A stretch of DNA of 64,000 nt, from contig DLGD01000039.1 in NCBI GenBank assembly GCA_002482505.1, positions 1 through 64,000 of the forward strand, in the 5' to 3' direction. Positions 34,279 to 41,524 of the stretch are shown in pieces. The DNA comes from Christensenella sp. UBA7703. GTDB taxonomy: Bacteria; Bacillota; Clostridia; Christensenellales; CAG-138. The position numbers and the translations under genes are program-made. Numbering within the stretch: the first letter of the stretch is position 1; each line of letters starts with the position of its first letter. Under the pieces are notes generated by a model. The model was not told where the DNA came from, did no database searches, and worked only from the letters and a program-made list of their open reading frames with translations.

Positions 34279-34821
34279 TTATGGGGTTTCCTGTAAATAC
34301 TCTCTTGCCCAGGCGAGCACTTCGGGGCTGTTCAGCGGAACATCATCCCCAAGAACCTCCCGCATTTCGTCCGTGCTGAGCCGCTGCTCCCCCGCTTGCG
34401 AATGATAGACATATGTCAGCGAAAGATCGGGGTTGCCCTGAATCAGCGTGAGGATCGTCTCCGTGATGTCGCCTAATGGTTCGCAGTCCACATGTGCGGT
34501 GTCGAAGGTTGCCGTCACGGTTGTACCGTGCGCATCCCCTTCCCACTGTGCCTGACGGGATGTAAGCGAGAACGTTCCGCCCGTTTGCTCAGCCGCCATC
34601 TTGAACAGCGGCAGCCCCATGCCGACTTTTCGCGTGGTGCGCGTTGTCGTAAAGGGGTTTGCGGCCTCTGCCGCAAACGCGGGGCTCATGCCCGTTCCAT
34701 CGTCGGAGATCTGAATCGTGAGCCGGTCGCCCTCACGCTTGAGCAAAATCTCCACGTGTTTTGCGTTGGCTTTGATCGAATTCTGCGCGATGTCGAGGAT
34801 GTTCAGCGAGAGTTCCTTCAT
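34279..34821 (-). CDS. GHKL-type ATPase in the hydrogenase operon
   Basis: A 180-residue protein with an N-box LNILDIAQNSIKA, G1 box ISDDGTGM and G2 box VGMGLPLFK. This is a histidine-kinase-like ATPase fold without a phosphoacceptor His domain. Such stand-alone ATPases recur in clostridial hydrogenase operons. The C-terminal 50 residues, beyond the fold, are not recognised. Its ATG overlaps the PHP gene's stop as ATGA. It probably belongs to the accessory or regulatory block. Biochemical role unknown. Confidence 0.85.
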   Translation of the reverse strand: MKELSLNILDIAQNSIKANAKHVEILLKREGDRLTIQISDDGTGMSPAFAAEAANPFTTTRTTRKVGMGLPLFKMAAEQTGGTFSLTSRQAQWEGDAHGTTVTATFDTAHVDCEPLGDITETILTLIQGNPDLSLTYVYHSQAGEQRLSTDEMREVLGDDVPLNSPEVLAWAREYLQETP

Positions 34822-35570
34822 ATATGTCCTCCGCGCTGTCCGCTCAGGTAGTCGATCAATTGATCACGCACCTCCTGTGCGCCGGCATGCTTGTCGCACG
34901 GTAAGTTCAGCGCGTATCCCGGTTCTGCAATCTCCCAGAGACGATGCGCATCCGAAGAGACGATTGCGCGCTTTGCATGCAAAATCGGGTGTTCCTGTGC
35001 CAGCTTTACGAGGCTAGCCGCATCCTTGACCTCGATGGTCGGAAAATCCGGTTTCTCCGGCATGCCGCCGAGGGTGGAGAGCAGGCCGTTTGCTTCCCGG
35101 TCAATGTGTGCGGGAATCGCGATGCCGCGATGGTCTTTACACAACTGCGCCGCTTCGTCGAGCGAGAGGGTAGTTGCGTTGATGAGGAGATGTTCCTCCT
35201 CGCCGCAGGGTTCGTCGTCCAGATCGATCAAAAGCTGTCTGCCGAAGATCTCCGGCTTGTTTTTGATCCTGATGCGTCTATGATCCACCGCCTCAGAAAA
35301 GGCGGTTGCATCCGATAACGTGCAAAAGAGGCACACAAGATGCACATCTTCGCTTGTGGTGAGCTCCATGCCCGCAACAGGCACCACACCATAATTCTCA
35401 CACGCGGCAAAGAAGGAAGCGCAGTTGCCGCAGGTATTGTGATCCGTCAATGCGGCGATATCCAAACCGTTGAGTTTGGCGACACCCGCAATGTTACCCG
35501 GCATCATCTCCTCCTCTGCGCAGGGCGAGAGGCAGGAATGGATATGCAGATCGCAGAAAAACGCGCTCAT
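34818..35570 (-). CDS. PHP-domain metal-dependent phosphoesterase
   Basis: A 250-residue PHP-domain protein with the metal-binding motifs DLHIHSCLSPCAE at residues 7-19, LTDHNTCGN near 41, and later IPAHIDREANG and SSDAHRLWE. PHP enzymes hydrolyse phosphoesters with a trinuclear metal site. Unusual for the family, it has several extra Cys (CLSPC, CGNC, LPCDKH), which may bind metal or an Fe-S cluster. It sits in the accessory block and overlaps both neighbours by four bases (ATGA). Confidence 0.87.
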   Translation of the reverse strand: MSAFFCDLHIHSCLSPCAEEEMMPGNIAGVAKLNGLDIAALTDHNTCGNCASFFAACENYGVVPVAGMELTTSEDVHLVCLFCTLSDATAFSEAVDHRRIRIKNKPEIFGRQLLIDLDDEPCGEEEHLLINATTLSLDEAAQLCKDHRGIAIPAHIDREANGLLSTLGGMPEKPDFPTIEVKDAASLVKLAQEHPILHAKRAIVSSDAHRLWEIAEPGYALNLPCDKHAGAQEVRDQLIDYLSGQRGGHI

Positions 35571-35893
35571 AACAGGTGGCTGATTTGCGCCGCAAGCGCA
35601 AAGACCGAATCTTCACTGCCCAGCAGGTTGATCTGCTTTTCGGCTGCCAGGCTTATAACCCCTGCATCCGGCATGACACCTTCGCAGAGAATAATGCAGC
35701 TCACGTCCGTAAGAAGCGCGACGGCGACGATGTTCGCGTTGCTCATGATGGTCAGCCAGGCATCGTCCGCCTCGGCTTTTCCCATCACCCAGCTCAAAAG
35801 ATCGCCCGCGTATCCGCCGCGCACTTGCCGCTCTTCTTGCGGCAGGGCAAACGCGGTGAGGTTGAGCGTTTCTTTCAGGCCGAGCACCGTCAT
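35567..35893 (-). CDS. DRTGG-like domain protein of the hydrogenase operon
   Basis: A protein of about 108 residues, starting MTVLGLKETLNLTAF. It contains GGYAGDLLSWVMGKAEADDA, then TIMSNANIVAVALLTDV. This alternating strand/helix pattern is that of DRTGG-related domains found beside hydrogenases and in phosphotransacetylases. I place the start at the ATG overlapping the previous stop (ATGA at 35890-35893). It is a paralogue-like companion of the gene at 37778. Function unknown; perhaps a nucleotide sensor. Confidence 0.75.
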   Translation of the reverse strand: MTVLGLKETLNLTAFALPQEERQVRGGYAGDLLSWVMGKAEADDAWLTIMSNANIVAVALLTDVSCIILCEGVMPDAGVISLAAEKQINLLGSEDSVFALAAQISHLL

Positions 35894-37179
35894 TTTTGTT
35901 CCTCCTCGGGGCACTTAACCAGCTCCTGTATCCGCTCACGCATGTAGACGATGCACTCGTCCACGCTGCGCCCGCCGAGCACAACATCCTCGGCAAACGC
36001 GCGGCACGTCGGCGCGCCGCAGGAGCCGCAGTCCAGCGCGGGCAGAGAACTCGCAAGGGATTCAATCTCGCTCATCTTCTGCATCGCCGTGGTCAAATCG
36101 TCGTCAAATTTTCCAACCGGTCGATATTCGAGGTCTTTGGGAAACAGAATTTCTTCCGGATAACCTTCGGTATCGTCCTTTTTTAATCGATTCTGCGATA
36201 CCGGCAAATAGCGTCTGAGCGCCTGCAGCCGTACCCGCGCAATGTATGGGTTTTCCACCGTTGCAACCCCGCCAACGCAGCCGCCGGGACAGGCGTTGAG
36301 CTCTACAAACTGCAACATGGGAAAGTGTCCGGTCTCGATTTCGTCCAGCACGCGGATGACGTTTTCAATACCGTCCGCAGCAAGATACTTGTCGTTGAAA
36401 AGCGCGCTTGCCTCTCCGCCCGTGCTCGCCCAGCTCATGCCGATCATGCCGCTCTGGCTGACCGTCTTCGGGGCTATATTCTTCTTCATGACGGCGATGA
36501 GCTTGAAGTAGATATCGCTCATGGATACTACATAGTCCACATGGCTCTTCTCGCCGAGGAATCCGTTCTTTACATAGCTCGCCTTTGCCGGGCACGGGGA
36601 GATGAACACCACCGCGATATCCTCCGGCTTGAGTTCCGGATGCTTTTTGATTGCCTCCTGACGTGCCATCTTGCCCGCAAGCTCGATGGGCGGCATCATG
36701 GGGATCACATGGTCGCAAAGATATGGAAAGCGCAGCGTAATGAGGCGGACGACCACGGGACATGCAGAATTGATCACGGGATAGCTGATGTTCTGCTCGT
36801 GCATGTAGCGGCGGGTGTATTCCGTGACGATCTCCGCGGCGCGGGCCACCTCAAACACGTCGTCAAAGCCGATGTCTAAAAGCCCCTGGAGCACATAGTC
36901 CACGTCTTCCAGATCGACAAATTGTCCGTAAAGCGAGGGTGCCGGCAGCGCGATGCGATACTTGTTCGCATCGATCTCCTCAAATCGGTCAAAGTTTGCT
37001 TTCTTCGCCTGATACGGACAGCGGCGGATGCACTCGCCACAGTCGATGCAAACATCCGAATTGATCACCGCGTGTCCGTCGCGAATGCGGATGGCTTCGG
37101 TCGGGCAACGCTTGAGGCAGTTGGTGCAGCCCTTACATTTTTCGATATCGAGCGAAACCGAATGTTTGTATTGCTTCAT
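35890..37179 (-). CDS. Sensory-type [FeFe]-hydrogenase homologue (HydS/HfsB-like)
   Basis: A 429-residue protein. Two ferredoxin [4Fe-4S] motifs (CKGCTNCLKRCP, residues 15-26; CIDCGECIRRCP, 44-55) precede an H-cluster domain. All four cubane ligands can be assigned: C140 in NSACP, C196 in SPCPAK, and C297 and C301 in ELNACPGGCVGG. A C-terminal CGSCGAPTC plus C409 forms another Fe-S site. Ala139 stands where catalytic enzymes have the proton-transfer Cys, a feature reported for sensory hydrogenases such as Thermotoga HydS, so an H2-sensing or tuning role is more likely than turnover. A 165-base gap precedes it, and its ATG has no good ribosome binding site. Confidence 0.88.
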   Translation of the reverse strand: MKQYKHSVSLDIEKCKGCTNCLKRCPTEAIRIRDGHAVINSDVCIDCGECIRRCPYQAKKANFDRFEEIDANKYRIALPAPSLYGQFVDLEDVDYVLQGLLDIGFDDVFEVARAAEIVTEYTRRYMHEQNISYPVINSACPVVVRLITLRFPYLCDHVIPMMPPIELAGKMARQEAIKKHPELKPEDIAVVFISPCPAKASYVKNGFLGEKSHVDYVVSMSDIYFKLIAVMKKNIAPKTVSQSGMIGMSWASTGGEASALFNDKYLAADGIENVIRVLDEIETGHFPMLQFVELNACPGGCVGGVATVENPYIARVRLQALRRYLPVSQNRLKKDDTEGYPEEILFPKDLEYRPVGKFDDDLTTAMQKMSEIESLASSLPALDCGSCGAPTCRAFAEDVVLGGRSVDECIVYMRERIQELVKCPEEEQK

Positions 37180-37344
37180 GCGCGCGTTCTTCGCCTTTCC
37201 GCAGACCCGCCAAGATCCGGCGCCGTTGCCGGGTGCTCGTCTGCGTTTTCTTCCGGTACGCTTTGGCTTTATTACCTCCGCGCGCCTGTGTATGCGGCAA
37301 AATGGATAATCGAATGTATCGTCCAGACGGGATTTGTGTGTGTT

Positions 37345-37785
37345 TTAACTCAGTTTTCCTGCGTTGATATAGACCTTCATGGTCACGGTCGTGCCTTTTT
37401 TAAGCACGGTTTCAATCTTCATTTCATCGGTGTACCGTTTCATATTCGGCAACCCCATGCCGGCTCCAAACCCCAGCGCGCGAATGTTATCGGGCGCGGT
37501 GGAATAGCCTTCCTGCATGGCGAGGTCGATATCCGGTATGCCGGGGCCGCTGTCCGCGAGGATGATCGTGATGCAATCCTTGTCCACATAGACATCGGCG
37601 CTGCCGCCGCGCGCATGCACAACCATGTTGATCTCGCCTTCATACATGGCGATCGACACCCGGCGGATCGTCTCCGCGTCAAAGCCGAGTTGACGAAGTT
37701 TACGCTTGACCTCCACTGAAGCAGCGCCCGCGGAGGTAAAGTTATCCCCGTCTACGTCGTAGTGGAACCGAAGCGCCTCAGCCAT
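37345..37785 (-). CDS. Anti-sigma/GHKL-type ATPase in the hydrogenase operon
   Basis: A 146-residue HATPase_c protein. It contains VSIAMYEGEINMVVHARGG (N-box), ILADSGPGIPDIDLAM (G1) and GFGAGMGLPNMKRYTDEM (G2), resembling RsbW/SpoIIAB-type serine kinases. It starts at the ATG at 37783-37785, overlapping the upstream DRTGG gene by eight bases; the frame is open to 37926. It is the second GHKL ATPase in this operon. The target, if any, is unknown. Confidence 0.87.
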   Translation of the reverse strand: MAEALRFHYDVDGDNFTSAGAASVEVKRKLRQLGFDAETIRRVSIAMYEGEINMVVHARGGSADVYVDKDCITIILADSGPGIPDIDLAMQEGYSTAPDNIRALGFGAGMGLPNMKRYTDEMKIETVLKKGTTVTMKVYINAGKLS

Positions 37786-38134
37786 TGGCGCAGGCCTCGT
37801 TTCCCAGTCCGCTTTCGTAAAGTCTGCCGCAGGCTTCATACATCCGGCTTTCACTGGCGAGCACGGCAATGTGATGCTCCCGCGCGAGATCCAGCATCTC
37901 CGGCGTTGGTCGCTTGCTGCGGACAAACACGATGCAGCGCATGTCCATCATCATGGCGGTTCGGATCACCTGCGGGTTGACAAGCCCGGTGACAAGCACG
38001 CCCTGGTCTTTGACATACGCGAGCACGTCGCTCATCATGTCGCTTCCACAGGCGCTCTGCACCTCTTCGTCGAGCAGAGCCTCTCCGCAGAGGACATCCG
38101 CGCCGAGCAGTGATGCGATTTCACGAATCTTCAT
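37778..38134 (-). CDS. DRTGG-domain protein of the hydrogenase operon
   Basis: A 118-residue protein: MKIREIASLLGADVLCG, then SACGSDMMSDVLAYVKD and GLVNPQVIRTAMMMDMRCIVF. This is a DRTGG domain, common beside clostridial hydrogenases and also found in CBS-domain pyrophosphatases and phosphotransacetylases. AAGGGACGG precedes the ATG at 38132-38134. It follows the NuoE-like gene by 66 bases and overlaps the next gene. Ligand unknown. Confidence 0.85.
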   Translation of the reverse strand: MKIREIASLLGADVLCGEALLDEEVQSACGSDMMSDVLAYVKDQGVLVTGLVNPQVIRTAMMMDMRCIVFVRSKRPTPEMLDLAREHHIAVLASESRMYEACGRLYESGLGNEACANG

Positions 38135-38200
38135 TCGATTCCGTCCCTTCGTTCGGGTTCCATCGGGCGAGCAGAACACGCCCACGCGGGGCGGCTTTGC

Positions 38201-38695
38201 TCAGTTATATTTCGCGAGAATGCCCTTGATGTCGGCAGGAACGAGGCGGCCGTAGACGTCCTCATCCACCACGATAACCGGGGCAAGGCCGCAGCAACCG
38301 AGGCAGCGCGTTGCTTCCAGCGTGAAGACGCCGTCCGCCGTTGTGCCGCCCGCTTTGATACCGAGCTGTTTTTCGAGTTCTTCGAGGATATTTTGCGCAC
38401 CCTTGACATAGCAAGCCGTGCCGAGGCAGACCGCAACGCGGTGCTTGCCGGTGGGGTTTAACGAAAACTGCGCATAAAACGTGACGACCTGATAGACTTC
38501 CTCAACCGAAATGCCAAGACCTTCTGCAATCTTGGTTTGCACTTCGATGGGCAGATAGCCATAGAGCTCCTGCGCCTGCTGAAGCACGGGCATCAACGCA
38601 CCCGGAACATCTTTGTTGTCCGCAATGATCTGTAAAAGCTGTTTTTCCTGCTCCTGCGTTCCGCGAAAGGGAACGACAGTTTTCTGCTTTGCCAT
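38201..38695 (-). CDS. hndA: NuoE-like [2Fe-2S] subunit of the hydrogenase (HndA/HydC type)
   Basis: A 164-residue subunit with the NuoE layout: a helical N-terminal half with LPIEVQTKIAEGLGISVEEV followed by a thioredoxin-like domain holding a [2Fe-2S] cluster. Its ligands are C-x4-C in CLGTACYVKG and C-x3-C in RCLGCCGLAP. It passes electrons between the flavin subunit and the rest of the complex. It is the first gene of the operon, separated by six accessory genes from the other structural subunits. AGGAGGA lies just upstream of the start. Confidence 0.95.
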   Translation of the reverse strand: MAKQKTVVPFRGTQEQEKQLLQIIADNKDVPGALMPVLQQAQELYGYLPIEVQTKIAEGLGISVEEVYQVVTFYAQFSLNPTGKHRVAVCLGTACYVKGAQNILEELEKQLGIKAGGTTADGVFTLEATRCLGCCGLAPVIVVDEDVYGRLVPADIKGILAKYN

Positions 38696-38718
38696 AATCT
38701 TCCTCCTCGGCGTGATTC

Positions 38719-38760
38719 AAAAACCCGGCAAAAGGCCGGTCTAAGCCAAGGTGAATTATA
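38719..38760 (-). promoter_or_regulatory. Hydrogenase operon promoter region and leader hairpin
   Basis: On the minus strand TATAAT is at 38755-38760, with no good -35. Downstream in the leader, CCGGC (38739-38735) pairs with GCCGG (38729-38725) and is followed by G and five U (38723-38719), a small terminator-like hairpin about 25 bases before the first start codon. No Rex-type operator was seen. Confidence 0.45.
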
Positions 38761-38850
38761 CCATAGCAATATTATTTAGGAAAGCTGAAAATCGATTTTA
38801 AGCCCTAAATCCGTCATCTTTTATCGATTATGACGTATTTATTCGCGCCT

Positions 38851-38879
38851 TTGACAGACTTTGCCCGTACGCCTATAAT
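38851..38879 (+). promoter_or_regulatory. Consensus promoter for galE
   Basis: TTGACA (38851-38856) and TATAAT (38874-38879) are spaced by 17 bases, a full consensus. The leader to galE is about 135 bases and holds a small GTGAAGC/GCTTCAC hairpin but no riboswitch I recognise. Confidence 0.85.
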
Positions 38880-39021
38880 AGAGATGCGTGAACGGTGAAG
38901 CGGCTTCACTTTTGTGTGTGCCAAGCTTTCCTTCCGTGAAAGGGAGCGAAGGCGGCATCCATTGTCAACGATCACGCCACATACAAAGGCATAAAAACCG
39001 AAAAGGAGACCCAAAGACTTT

Positions 39022-40035
39022 ATGCGAATTCTCGTGACCGGCGGCGCCGGATACATAGGCAGCCACACCGTGCTGGAACTATTGGACGCAGGATACGACG
39101 TGCTGATTGCCGACAATTTTGTCAACAGCAAGCCCGCGGCGCTCAACCGCCTGCGCACGCTGGCAAGCCGCCCGTTCGATTTTGAAGAAGTTGACCTGAC
39201 GGATGCCGCCGCGACGGATGCGCTCTTTTCCCGCTATGCCATCGACGCGGTGATTCATTTTGCGGGACTCAAAGCCGTCGGCGAGAGCGTGCAAAAACCG
39301 CTGGAATACTATCGCAACAATCTCACCTCCACCCTCAACCTGCTGCTTTCGATGAAGCGGCACGGCGTGGAGCGCTTCGTCTTCTCCAGCAGCGCTACGG
39401 TCTATGGCGACCCGGTCAGCGTGCCGATCCGCGAGGATTTCGCCCTCTCTGTCACCAACCCCTACGGGCGCACCAAGCTGATGATCGAAGATATGCTGCG
39501 CGATGTTTCCGTTGCGGAGCCCAACCTTCGCATCTGCCTGCTGCGCTATTTCAACCCCGTCGGCGCACATATCTCCGGCAAGATCGGCGAGGACCCGAAC
39601 GGAATCCCGAACAACCTGATGCCCTATATTGCGCAGGTTGCGGTGGGTAAACTGCCCGCGCTGCGCGTGTTCGGCAGCGATTATAAAACCCACGACGGCA
39701 CGGGCGTACGCGACTATATCCATGTTGTCGACCTTGCAAAAGGGCACGTCGCCGCACTCAAAAAACTTGACACCACCAAGGGCGTACTCACCTATAACCT
39801 CGGCACCGGCGTGGGCTATTCTGTGCTGGATGTGCTGCATGCGTTTGAGAAAGCCTGCGGCAAGACGCTTGCCTATGAGCTGGTCGGCCGCCGCGCGGGC
39901 GACGTTGCCGCCTGCTACGCTGACCCCGAGAAAGCAGCAAAAGAGCTCGGTTGGCGCGCAGAATACGGCATCGAGCGTATGTGCGCGGATGCCTGGCGCT
40001 GGCAGTCTCAAAACCCGAACGGCTTTGAGGGCTAA
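39022..40035 (+). CDS. galE: UDP-glucose 4-epimerase
   Basis: GalE interconverts UDP-glucose and UDP-galactose with bound NAD. The 337-residue protein shows the extended SDR features: GGAGYIGSH at residues 7-15, HFAGLKAVGES near 80, the catalytic FSSSATVYG and YGRTK (Tyr-x3-Lys), and RYFNPVGAH. Length and motifs are standard. AAAAGGAG lies about 12 bases before the ATG. The following sugar nucleotidyltransferase gene and the O-antigen ligase-like gene suggest a role in surface polysaccharide as well as galactose use. Confidence 0.96.
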   Translation: MRILVTGGAGYIGSHTVLELLDAGYDVLIADNFVNSKPAALNRLRTLASRPFDFEEVDLTDAAATDALFSRYAIDAVIHFAGLKAVGESVQKPLEYYRNNLTSTLNLLLSMKRHGVERFVFSSSATVYGDPVSVPIREDFALSVTNPYGRTKLMIEDMLRDVSVAEPNLRICLLRYFNPVGAHISGKIGEDPNGIPNNLMPYIAQVAVGKLPALRVFGSDYKTHDGTGVRDYIHVVDLAKGHVAALKKLDTTKGVLTYNLGTGVGYSVLDVLHAFEKACGKTLAYELVGRRAGDVAACYADPEKAAKELGWRAEYGIERMCADAWRWQSQNPNGFEG

Positions 40036-40166
40036 TTCTACTTTAAGTTTGCCTTTTACTATCTTCTTTTGCGAAACGCGTTTTGAAAATCCGTACTATG
40101 GATTACAATAGCAAAGGAAAAACGATTCCCCAAATATGATTCTAGAGTTTTCAAAGGAGATTGGAT

Positions 40167-41093
40167 ATGCAGAAACCGGCTCTCGTTGTCATGGCAGCAG
40201 GAATGGGCAGCCGCTACGGCGGGCTCAAGCAGATCGACCCCGTTGGCCGCCACGGCGAAATCATCATGGACTATTCGCTCTATGACGCGCTGGAGGCAGG
40301 CTTTGAGAAGGTCGTCTTCATCATCAACCGCAAGATTGAGCAGGACTTTTACGATGTCATCGGCCGGCGCGCGGAGAAGCACCTGGAAGTGCGCTATGTC
40401 TTCCAGCAGCCGGATGCCATGCTGCCCGCGGGATTTTCCGTGCCGGAAGGCCGCGTGAAACCCTGGGGTACCGCGCATGCGCTGCTCTGCTGCAAGAACG
40501 ATGTCAACGAACCGTTTGCCGCAATCAACGCGGACGACTACTATGGCAAGCGCGCGTTCTCCGTGCTGTATGATTACCTCAAGAACGCCAAAGACGGCAG
40601 CAAGGCGGACTTCTCGATGGTGGGTTACCTCGCGAAAAACACGCTGACCGAGCACGGCTCAGTCGCGCGCGGCGTTTGCGAAGTGGACAACAACGGCGAG
40701 CTGGTGGATATCGTCGAACGCTTGAAAATCTTTAAAACGCCGGAAGGCCCCGCCTATACCGAGGACGACGGACAAACGTTTGTCCATTTCCCGGAGGATA
40801 ATCTCGTCTCGATGAACTTCTTCGGCTTCACCCCCTCGCTCTTCCCCGCTCTGGAAGCACGTTTTCCGGAGTTTCTCACCGAGGCGCTGGAGAAGAACCC
40901 GCTCAAGGGCGAATTCCTGATTCCGCAGGAGGTCGGGCGTCTGTTGCAGGCTGGCCGTGCAAGCGTCCGCGTGCTCAGTTCGCCGGATCGTTGGTATGGC
41001 GTGACCTATCGCGAGGACAAGCCGGAAGTGATGCAGGCGCTCAACGACCTCACGGACGCGGGCGCCTATCCGGACAAAAAGCTGCTGGACTAA
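40167..41093 (+). CDS. Sugar nucleotidyltransferase (NDP-sugar pyrophosphorylase-like)
   Basis: A 308-residue protein of the NTP_transferase fold. The signature MAAGMGSRYGGLKQ near residue 10 is the nucleotide-binding loop, and INADDYYG near residue 115 is the metal-binding acidic motif. It probably joins a sugar-1-phosphate to an NTP, but the substrate cannot be read; this subfamily is often annotated only as nucleotidyltransferase. AAAGGAGA supports the ATG at 40167 rather than the TTG six bases earlier. It is followed by a strong terminator. Confidence 0.88.
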   Translation: MQKPALVVMAAGMGSRYGGLKQIDPVGRHGEIIMDYSLYDALEAGFEKVVFIINRKIEQDFYDVIGRRAEKHLEVRYVFQQPDAMLPAGFSVPEGRVKPWGTAHALLCCKNDVNEPFAAINADDYYGKRAFSVLYDYLKNAKDGSKADFSMVGYLAKNTLTEHGSVARGVCEVDNNGELVDIVERLKIFKTPEGPAYTEDDGQTFVHFPEDNLVSMNFFGFTPSLFPALEARFPEFLTEALEKNPLKGEFLIPQEVGRLLQAGRASVRVLSSPDRWYGVTYREDKPEVMQALNDLTDAGAYPDKKLLD

Positions 41094-41098
41094 AAAAC

Positions 41099-41131
41099 AA
41101 AGGATGTGGTGTTTAAAAACCCACATCCTTT
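41099..41131 (+). terminator. Terminator after the nucleotidyltransferase gene
   Basis: AAAGGATGTGG (41099-41109) pairs with CCACATCCTTT (41121-41131). It is symmetric enough to serve the convergent small lipoprotein gene as well. Confidence 0.85.
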
Positions 41132-41198
41132 ATTCTTTCTTCCGAATCCGCGCCTCCCGAGCACAGATTCTGTTTCGTCCATGAAACCAAAGTGTTGC

Positions 41199-41354
41199 TT
41201 AGCCCGCGTTGCCTGCGGACGCGACGTTGCCGCCGGAAGCGACGTTGCCGAAGGATGCAATTGCATTGCCGCCGGACGCAACTTTCGGGCCGCATGCCGT
41301 GAAGAAGAAAACGCTCATCACGACCATTGCCAACAGGATTATACTCTTTTTCAT
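41199..41354 (-). CDS. 51-residue lipoprotein with Gly/Ala/Ser/Asn repeats
   Basis: A small gene of 51 codons. The N-terminus MKKSIILLAMVVMSVFFFTACG is a lipoprotein signal with lipobox FTAC, so the mature part starts at Cys21 and is only 31 residues: GPK and then repeats of the form ASGGN/ASFGN/ASAGN, with units of about eight residues also visible in the DNA. GGAGGG lies 7 bases before the ATG. It is transcribed divergently from the O-antigen ligase-like gene, with a palindrome over its -10 box. No family recognised; the product would be a short flexible chain on the outer membrane face. Confidence 0.85.
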   Translation of the reverse strand: MKKSIILLAMVVMSVFFFTACGPKVASGGNAIASFGNVASGGNVASAGNAG

Positions 41355-41394
41355 GTTCTTACCCTCCGAATGTCTTGTTTTTTTCTCGCACTAA

Positions 41395-41417
41395 GTGTAC
41401 TATATGTGTTAGTACAC
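41395..41417. promoter_or_regulatory. Perfect palindrome over the lipoprotein promoter
   Basis: GTGTACTA (41395-41402) and TAGTACAC (41410-41417) form 8-base perfect inverted arms with a 7-base spacer. On the minus strand the arm contains the -10 box TATAGT, with TTATCA 18 bases upstream as a weak -35. This fits a repressor operator; the regulator is unknown. Confidence 0.6.
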
Positions 41418-41524
41418 ATGCATGATAATCCAAATCATCCTGTTTGTCAAACAAAAGCGCCCGTTTTTGAGCAAGGTTCACAAAAGATACACACTTTTCC
41501 GAGAGTAAACAAAGGATTTTTGAA

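Noticed and set aside
38886..39021. Riboswitch in the galE leader
   Set aside because: The 135-base leader has only a small hairpin; no known ligand-binding core or terminator is seen.
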